From Paractinoplanes aksuensis (GTDB taxonomy: Bacteria > Actinomycetota > Actinomycetes > Mycobacteriales > Micromonosporaceae), in the NCBI RefSeq assembly GCF_024137025.1, contig NZ_JAMYJR010000003.1, positions 496,001 through 560,000 of the forward strand: a DNA stretch of 64,000 nt, given 5' to 3'. Both the position numbers and the translations under genes were made by a program. Under the pieces are notes generated by a model that worked only from the letters and a program-made list of their open reading frames with translations, was not told the origin of the DNA and searched no databases. The stretch's first letter is position 1; every line of letters starts with the position of its first letter. Below are positions 59,477 to 64,000 of the stretch, in pieces.

Positions 59477-60913
59477 GTGGACCTCGGGATGTTCGTCGGC
59501 GGCGCCTGGGTGCCCGCCCGCTCGCACGCCACCACCGTGGCGACCAGCCCCGCCACCGGTGAGACGCTCGGCCGCGTACCGGAAGGTGACCGGGACGACG
59601 CGCGCGCGGCCATCACCGCAGCCCGCGCGGCGGCGTACGGCTGGGGTCGGTTGACCGCGTTCGAACGGGCCGCGCTGATGCACCGTGTGGGCGACGTGAT
59701 CGAGGCCCGGCGCGACGAACTGGCCCGTACCCTCAGTCTCGACCAGGGCAAACCGCTGCGGGCCGAGGCCTACGACGAGGTGGACGAACTGGTCGCCTAC
59801 TGGCGGATGGCGGCCGAGGACGGCAAGCGCCTGGGTGGGCTGCTGCCGAACTCGTCGTCACCGGGCAAGCGGGCCCTGCTGATCCGCCGGCCGCGCGGGG
59901 TGGTCGGCGTGATCACCCCGTGGAACTGGCCCTACACTATGCCGGCCGAGCTGATCGCGCCCGCGCTGGCCACCGGGAACACTGTCGTGTGGACGCCGGC
60001 GCCGTCGACCTCGGTGGCCGCGGTCGCACTGGCCCGGTGCATCGCCGAGGCCGACCTGCCGCCGGGAGTGCTCAACCTGGTCACCGGTCCGGGGCCGGTC
60101 GTGGGGGACGAGATCGCCCGCAACCCGGGTACGGACGCGGTGGCGTTCATCGGGTCGACGGCCACCGGGCGGCTGGTGGCGTCGGCCGCGGCGGGCAAGG
60201 CGACGCTGCTCGAGATGGGTGGGAACGGGCCGGTCGTGGTCATGGACGACGCCGATCTCGATCGGGCGGTCGAGGGGGCGCTGGTCGCCTGCTTCCTGTG
60301 CGCGGGGCAGAGCTGCACGGCGGGGGAGCGGCTGCTGGTCCACACAGCGGTCAAGGACGAGTTCGCGGATCGGCTGGCGGCGGCGGTGCGCTCGGCCGTG
60401 CGGCTGGGCGACCCGTTCGACGACGCGACGACGATGGGGCCGCTCAACAACGCCGGGGTGGCGGCCAAGATGGATGAGCATGTGGCCGACGCGGTGGCCC
60501 GGGGCGCGACGGTGCTGACCGGAGGCGCGCGGGCTGGTTCGTTCAAGACTGATCTGTACTGGCCGGCCACGGTGCTCGACAACGTTCCGGGCGACGCGTT
60601 GGTCGCCACCGACGAGACGTTCGGGCCGGTGGCGCCGATCGTGGGGATCGGGTCGCTCGACGAAGCGATCGAGCTGACCAATGCGTCCCGCTACGGGTTG
60701 CTGGCCGCGATCTACACGGCCGATCTGAATCGCGGTCTGGCGTTCGCCGATGCGGTGCGCACGGGCTGGGTCAACATCAACGAGTCGTCGAACTACTGGG
60801 AGAGCCACCTGCCGTTCGGTGGGCGGTCCGGCTCGGACAGCGGCCTCGGCCGGGTCGGCGGCGCTCACCCCATGGAGGCGTTCACCGAGCTGCAGACGGT
60901 GATCATCTCGTGA
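59477..60913 (+). CDS. NAD(P)-dependent aldehyde dehydrogenase family protein
   Basis: A 478-aa ALDH oxidising an aldehyde to its acid. From GTG 59477. Motifs: 'VGVITPWNWPYTMPAELIAPALATGNTVVW' (cofactor), catalytic Glu in 'LLEMGGNGPVVVM', catalytic Cys in 'CFLCAGQSCTAGERLLV', and 'ETFGPVAPIV'. Full family length (about 480). The substrate may be a succinate-semialdehyde or related compound, not determinable here. Its end overlaps the convergent GNAT gene by 11 bases. Confidence 0.93.
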   Translation: MDLGMFVGGAWVPARSHATTVATSPATGETLGRVPEGDRDDARAAITAARAAAYGWGRLTAFERAALMHRVGDVIEARRDELARTLSLDQGKPLRAEAYDEVDELVAYWRMAAEDGKRLGGLLPNSSSPGKRALLIRRPRGVVGVITPWNWPYTMPAELIAPALATGNTVVWTPAPSTSVAAVALARCIAEADLPPGVLNLVTGPGPVVGDEIARNPGTDAVAFIGSTATGRLVASAAAGKATLLEMGGNGPVVVMDDADLDRAVEGALVACFLCAGQSCTAGERLLVHTAVKDEFADRLAAAVRSAVRLGDPFDDATTMGPLNNAGVAAKMDEHVADAVARGATVLTGGARAGSFKTDLYWPATVLDNVPGDALVATDETFGPVAPIVGIGSLDEAIELTNASRYGLLAAIYTADLNRGLAFADAVRTGWVNINESSNYWESHLPFGGRSGSDSGLGRVGGAHPMEAFTELQTVIIS

Positions 60914-61352
60914 ACGCCGGGCGGCGGACCAGGTAGGCGTCGGTCTGGTCCTCGGCCTCCCAGGTGAAGCCGTGGCGTTCGTACAGGCGCCGGGCCGGGC
61001 TGCCGTGCAGGACGCTCAGCCGCACCACCACGCCGTCGCGGTCGCACGGGGCGAGCAGCCAACTGAGTACGGCCGTACCGACGCCCTGGCCCTGGACCTC
61101 CGGGGCGAGATAGAAGTGCTCGAGCCAGTGGGCGTCGTCGGCCGGCCGAAGCGCGACGCAGCCCGCGAACTCATCGCCCACCTCGAGGATCCAGGTGTGG
61201 GACGGCCCGAACCCGTCCCGCAGTCGCTGCCGCACCCGATGCTCGTCATACCGCCCGAGCCGCTCCAGGTCCGCCCGCAACACCACGGCCCGCAACTCCG
61301 CCACGGCCTCGACATCCCCCGCCACGGCCGGCCGGGCGCTCCAGTCCAGCAT
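60903..61352 (-). CDS. GNAT-family N-acetyltransferase
   Basis: A 149-aa acetyltransferase starting MLDWSARPAVAGDVEAVAEL at 61352 (TGAGGATC ribosome site). The acetyl-CoA motif is 'LEHFYLAPEVQGQGVGTAVLSWLL' (Q-G-Q-G-V-G) and a late 'SPARRLYERHGFTWE' matches motif B. Small-molecule or protein acceptor unknown. Confidence 0.9.
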   Translation of the reverse strand: MLDWSARPAVAGDVEAVAELRAVVLRADLERLGRYDEHRVRQRLRDGFGPSHTWILEVGDEFAGCVALRPADDAHWLEHFYLAPEVQGQGVGTAVLSWLLAPCDRDGVVVRLSVLHGSPARRLYERHGFTWEAEDQTDAYLVRRPAFTR

Positions 61353-61452
61353 GATCCTCAGGCTACGGCCGTAGTGCGACGTCACATGACGAAGGTGGTT
61401 GGGGCCGGACTCGACGGGGCACTCCGTGCGGGTCTAAGTCGGGAGAAGGAAC

Positions 61453-61611
61453 ATGCGCTCGCTGTTGGTATTGCTCGGCATCATCGCCGTCGTTCTCATC
61501 GTGCTCGGCCTGGTGCTCAAGGCCGTCAAGTGGCTCATCATCATCGGGCTGATCGCCCTGGCCGTCTCGATCGTCATGGGCTTCTTCAAGGGCCGCCGAC
61601 CGACGCGATGA
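61453..61611 (+). CDS. Small membrane protein (52 aa)
   Basis: GGGAGAAGGAA precedes ATG 61453. The product MRSLLVLLGIIAVVLIVLGL then a second hydrophobic segment 'WLIIIGLIALAVSIVMGFF' and a basic end KGRRPTR form two helices linked by a Lys turn. This is a common hydrophobic microprotein type in actinomycetes (possible envelope or stress role); function unknown. Confidence 0.7.
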   Translation: MRSLLVLLGIIAVVLIVLGLVLKAVKWLIIIGLIALAVSIVMGFFKGRRPTR

Positions 61612-61632
61612 CGTTCGCCGCCGCTCCGAGGC

Positions 61633-61875
61633 TCACATGCGGGCGATGCCGGCTATCTGAGTGTTGAACGTGATGAACGGGCTGTGCAGGCGGTACGGCT
61701 CGACGTCGACCTGGGTGAAGCCGGCCGATCGAACGGCTCACCGAGGGCCGCCGCCATCGCACCCAGTTGCTCGAGCTCGTACTCCAGCGACGCCGCCCGC
61801 CCGGCAGGCGGCGCCCACCGGGCGTGCGCCGCCCGCCAGATGTGGGCCGCCCGCTCGGGGTGTGTTGCCCGGGGT
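61633..61875 (-). pseudogene. Decayed C-terminal fragment, methyltransferase-like
   Basis: Leftward reading gives HPERAAHIWRAAHARWAPPA, then 'SLEYELEQLGAMAAALGEPFDR', a one-base frame slip near 61725, and 'GFTQVDVEPYRLHSPFITFNTQIAGIARM' ending at 61633. The tail resembles C-termini of SAM-dependent methyltransferases ('AGFTxVxVEPY'). No start or upstream domain is found, so it is a broken remnant. The family call is weak. Confidence 0.45.
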
Positions 61876-61930
61876 TGACGGCTGGATGGTTATGTTGACT
61901 GGATCAATATTGACGTCAACATGTATCGGG

Positions 61931-62326
61931 TCAATGTTGGGGGCCGAGGAGGTCCCAGCGGTTGCCGGCGATGTCGAGGAAGACCGCGACGCGGCCGTAG
62001 GGTTCGTCGCGGGGCTCTCGCACGAACACGACGCCGGCGTCGAGCATTCGGCGGTGCACAGCATCGAAGTCGTCGACCCGCAAGAAGTAGCCGACCCGGC
62101 CCGCGGCCTGGTTGCCGACGGCTGTGCGCTGGTCGTCGCCGTCGGCCCGGGCCAGCAAAATACCGGTCTGGGCGCCGGGCGGGCGGACGACCACCCAGCG
62201 CTTGGCCCGGCCGTCGGTGGTCAGCGACGGCGAGTCCTCGACCAGGTCGAAGCCGAGCACGCCGGTGAAGAAGGCGATGGCCGGGTCGTACTCGTCGACG
62301 ATCAGGGCTACCAGGTCGATGTGCAT
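61931..62326 (-). CDS. VOC (glyoxalase/bleomycin-resistance fold) protein
   Basis: A 131-aa two-beta-alpha-beta module protein. It starts MHIDLVALIVDEYDPAIAFF with metal-site-like residues and has 'GYFLRVDDFDAVHRRMLDAGV' and 'AVFLDIAGNRWDLLGPQ' (D-x-x-G-N-x-W-D), the typical VOC end. Probably a small-molecule lyase, isomerase or binding protein. Fourteen bases separate it from the SDR gene, so they share a transcript. Confidence 0.88.
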   Translation of the reverse strand: MHIDLVALIVDEYDPAIAFFTGVLGFDLVEDSPSLTTDGRAKRWVVVRPPGAQTGILLARADGDDQRTAVGNQAAGRVGYFLRVDDFDAVHRRMLDAGVVFVREPRDEPYGRVAVFLDIAGNRWDLLGPQH

Positions 62327-62339
62327 CCCGGCAGCGTAG

Positions 62340-63062
62340 TCACCACGGGATCACGCCGTCGTCGTTGACGAACGTGCCGGTCGGGCCGCCGTCGGGCAGG
62401 GTGGCCAGCCGGATCGGGGTGGCCGCGGCCTCGGCCACCGGGCGGCCCGTGAAGCCGGTGAAGTCGGTGGCCACCAGGCCGGGGCAGGCCGCGTTGACCA
62501 GGATGTCGGTGGCGGCCAACTGGCGCGCGTAATGCACGGTCACGGCGTTGAGATAGGTCTTGGTGGGGGAGTACGCGGCCATGATCGGGCCGACCTCGAC
62601 GGCCGGGTCGGACTGCCAGGTCAGCGACGCGACGCTGCTCGACACGTTGACGATGCGGGGTGACGGCGAGCGCCGCAGGTGGGGCAGCAGGGCGTTGGTC
62701 ACGCGGATCGCCCCGTACACGTTGGTGTCCACCACCGCGCGGACGACGTCGAGGTCGAGCGTGGTCGGGTCCTGTCCCCAGTCCGGTCCGGTCGGGCCCG
62801 AGATGCCGGCGTTGTTGACCAGTACGTCCAGTCGGTCGATCTGTTCGGCGGCCTCGGCCACACTGCGGTCGTCGGTCACGTCCAGCTGTACGGCTCGGGC
62901 GTCCACCCCGGCGTCGCGCAGGGTCTTCGCGGCGGCTTCGCCCCGGGCCCGGTCGCGCGCCCCGATCAGCACTCGGTAGCCCTGTGCCCCCAGGCCGGCC
63001 GCGATCTCGTACCCGAGTCCCTTGTTCGCGCCGGTGATCAGCGCGGTCTTCTTGTCGCTCAT
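62340..63062 (-). CDS. SDR-family NAD(P)-dependent oxidoreductase
   Basis: A 240-aa classical SDR resembling carbonyl reductases. The cofactor motif is 'ALITGANKGLGYEIA'. 'LDVLVNNAGIS' follows, with catalytic Ser in 'IVNVSSSVASL' and 'AYSPTKTYLNAVTVHYA' (Y-x-x-x-K). First in a leftward SDR-VOC pair, divergent from a LysR gene across a perfect dyad, so it is a probable target of that regulator. Confidence 0.92.
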   Translation of the reverse strand: MSDKKTALITGANKGLGYEIAAGLGAQGYRVLIGARDRARGEAAAKTLRDAGVDARAVQLDVTDDRSVAEAAEQIDRLDVLVNNAGISGPTGPDWGQDPTTLDLDVVRAVVDTNVYGAIRVTNALLPHLRRSPSPRIVNVSSSVASLTWQSDPAVEVGPIMAAYSPTKTYLNAVTVHYARQLAATDILVNAACPGLVATDFTGFTGRPVAEAAATPIRLATLPDGGPTGTFVNDDGVIPW

Positions 63063-63116
63063 GGGCCGATGCTGACTCGCTGACTGTTCCGTCGCTTACA
63101 TCGTTACGGTCGGCTG

Positions 63117-63135
63117 TGATACCTGGGCGGTATCA
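63117..63135. promoter_or_regulatory. LysR-type operator dyad
   Basis: TGATACC and GGTATCA (63117-63135) are exact inverted repeats around TGGGC. It lies 19 bases before the LysR start and 55 after the SDR start. The T-x-x-x-x-x-x-A dyad form fits LysR regulators that control a divergent gene and themselves. Confidence 0.65.
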
Positions 63136-63153
63136 GCGCAGTATCGTCGGACG

Positions 63154-64000
63154 GTGGACACCCTGGAGACGCGCGAGCTGCGGTACTTCGTCACTGTCGC
63201 GGAAGAGCTGCACTTCAGCCGGGCGGCCGAGCGGCTCGGTATCGCGCAGCCGCCGCTGTCCCGGGCGATTCAGCAGCTCGAGCGGCGCCTCGGGGTGACC
63301 CTGCTCGACCGTGACCGGCGCGGGGTGGCTCTGACCGACGCCGGGCGGGTGTTGCTGGACGAGGCGCGGGTGTTGCTCGACAGCGCGGCGGCCGCCGCCC
63401 GCCGAACTCAGCGCGCTGCCGCCGGGCCCAACCGGCTGACGCTGGCTACCAAGGCGGGGGCCAACCACGAACTGTTGCGCCGGCTGCTCGACGCCCACGG
63501 CGCCGAGCCGGACGCGGCCGAGATCGAGGTCGTGCTGTGCGGGATGGGCGATCAGGCCCGGATGCTGCGTGACGGGCGGGCCGACGTGGCGTTCATGCAG
63601 CGCCCGTTCGACGCCCTGGCCGGGTTCGACACCGAGGAGCTGCTGACCGAGCAGCAGGTCGCGATCCTGCCGGCCGAACACCCGTTGGCCGCGCGCTCCT
63701 CGCTGACCCTGGCCGACATCGCCGACGTGCCGGATCTGCCGGTGGCCCGCTGGCCGAGCCAGGACGGCACCTACGAACCGGGTCGCGGCCCCGAGATCCA
63801 CGACCTGTCCCAGCTGGCGCAGCTGATCGCCCTCGGGCACGCCTCGGCGGTGCTCTGCGCCTCGTCGCGCTCCTGGCTGTGGAGCGCCCACGCCGCCGTC
63901 CCGCTGACCGACGCCCCGCACGTGACCACGGTCCTGGCCTGGCCCGCCCACAGCCGCTCCCAGGCCGTCGCCCGTCTCGTGAAAACAGCAGTCGACCTGT
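63154..64000 (+). CDS. LysR-family transcriptional regulator (cut by window edge)
   Basis: From GTG 63154 to the window end without a stop (282 codons). The N-terminal HTH is classical: 'LETRELRYFVTVAEELHFSRAAERLGIAQPPLSRAIQQLERRLGVTLLDR' in its key residues (RYFVxVAEELHFxRAAxRLxIxQPPLSRxIxxLE). The substrate-binding domain follows. It should sense a metabolite and regulate the divergent SDR-VOC pair. Confidence 0.9.
   Translation, partial: MDTLETRELRYFVTVAEELHFSRAAERLGIAQPPLSRAIQQLERRLGVTLLDRDRRGVALTDAGRVLLDEARVLLDSAAAAARRTQRAAAGPNRLTLATKAGANHELLRRLLDAHGAEPDAAEIEVVLCGMGDQARMLRDGRADVAFMQRPFDALAGFDTEELLTEQQVAILPAEHPLAARSSLTLADIADVPDLPVARWPSQDGTYEPGRGPEIHDLSQLAQLIALGHASAVLCASSRSWLWSAHAAVPLTDAPHVTTVLAWPAHSRSQAVARLVKTAVDL

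Overview
Organism. The window is very GC-rich. It has GTG/TTG starts, ATGA/GTGA gene overlaps, NarL-type two-component pairs, SARP, CGNR and ECF regulators, secreted glycoside hydrolases and an LCP cell-wall protein. This points to a mycelial actinomycete, and the style suggests Micromonosporaceae (Actinoplanes-like), although no 16S or marker gene confirms it. It reads as ordinary chromosome. I see no phage, IS element, CRISPR array or biosynthetic cluster. Layout, first half. 1-135 is the N-terminus of an MFS exporter. 229-7868 is a tightly coupled operon: an oligopeptide-type ABC importer (binding protein, two permeases, fused double ATPase) and two luciferase-like monooxygenases, the kind of set used to import and oxidise a small organic (perhaps organosulfur) nutrient. 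A 36-bp tandem-repeat segment sits between the two monooxygenases. 8134-10161 is a GH10 xylanase with a perfect CebR/CelR operator. 10248-14109 is an ABC exporter divergent from a histidine kinase/response regulator pair. 14114-19855 holds a methyltransferase, XRE and CGNR regulators, an EamA exporter, an AlkZ-like protein, a decayed histidine kinase and a DedA protein. 19885-22447 is a K+-channel/RCK locus. 22519-26043 is a zinc-type dehydrogenase divergent from a GH3 glycosidase. 26086-28809 has small and damaged genes plus a codon-atypical PD-(D/E)XK-like protein. 28884-37212 holds an LVIVD-repeat secreted protein, DUF305, a nitronate monooxygenase/thiolase operon, DinB, a cyclase-family hydrolase and an unrecognised 480-residue protein. 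Layout, second half. 37252-37388 is a tRNA-like cloverleaf with a hairpin in its D-loop, followed by a strong hairpin. 37392-40464 is an ECF sigma gene with its membrane partner and a GAF histidine kinase/response regulator pair. 40588-42236 is an SDR/QueA-like pair. 42334-45858 is a large secreted subtilase. 46640-48344 is an ABC-F gene behind a leader-peptide/terminator attenuator. 49027-50468 is an SDR/TetR pair around a nested dyad operator. 50443-59354 includes SARP, lipase, ECF sigma, an orphan binding protein, an MBL protein, an LLM enzyme, a methyltransferase, LCP and a trypsin-like protease. 59477-64000 has an aldehyde dehydrogenase, GNAT, VOC and SDR genes and a LysR regulator cut by the window edge. 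Main leads. (1) A GACC-NN-GGTC operator family occurs in front of two separate NarL-type two-component loci. (2) The ABC-F leader attenuator. (3) The tRNA-like element. (4) The isolated nuclease-like gene at 27664. (5) Several local tandem-repeat expansions, three with units divisible by three inside open frames.
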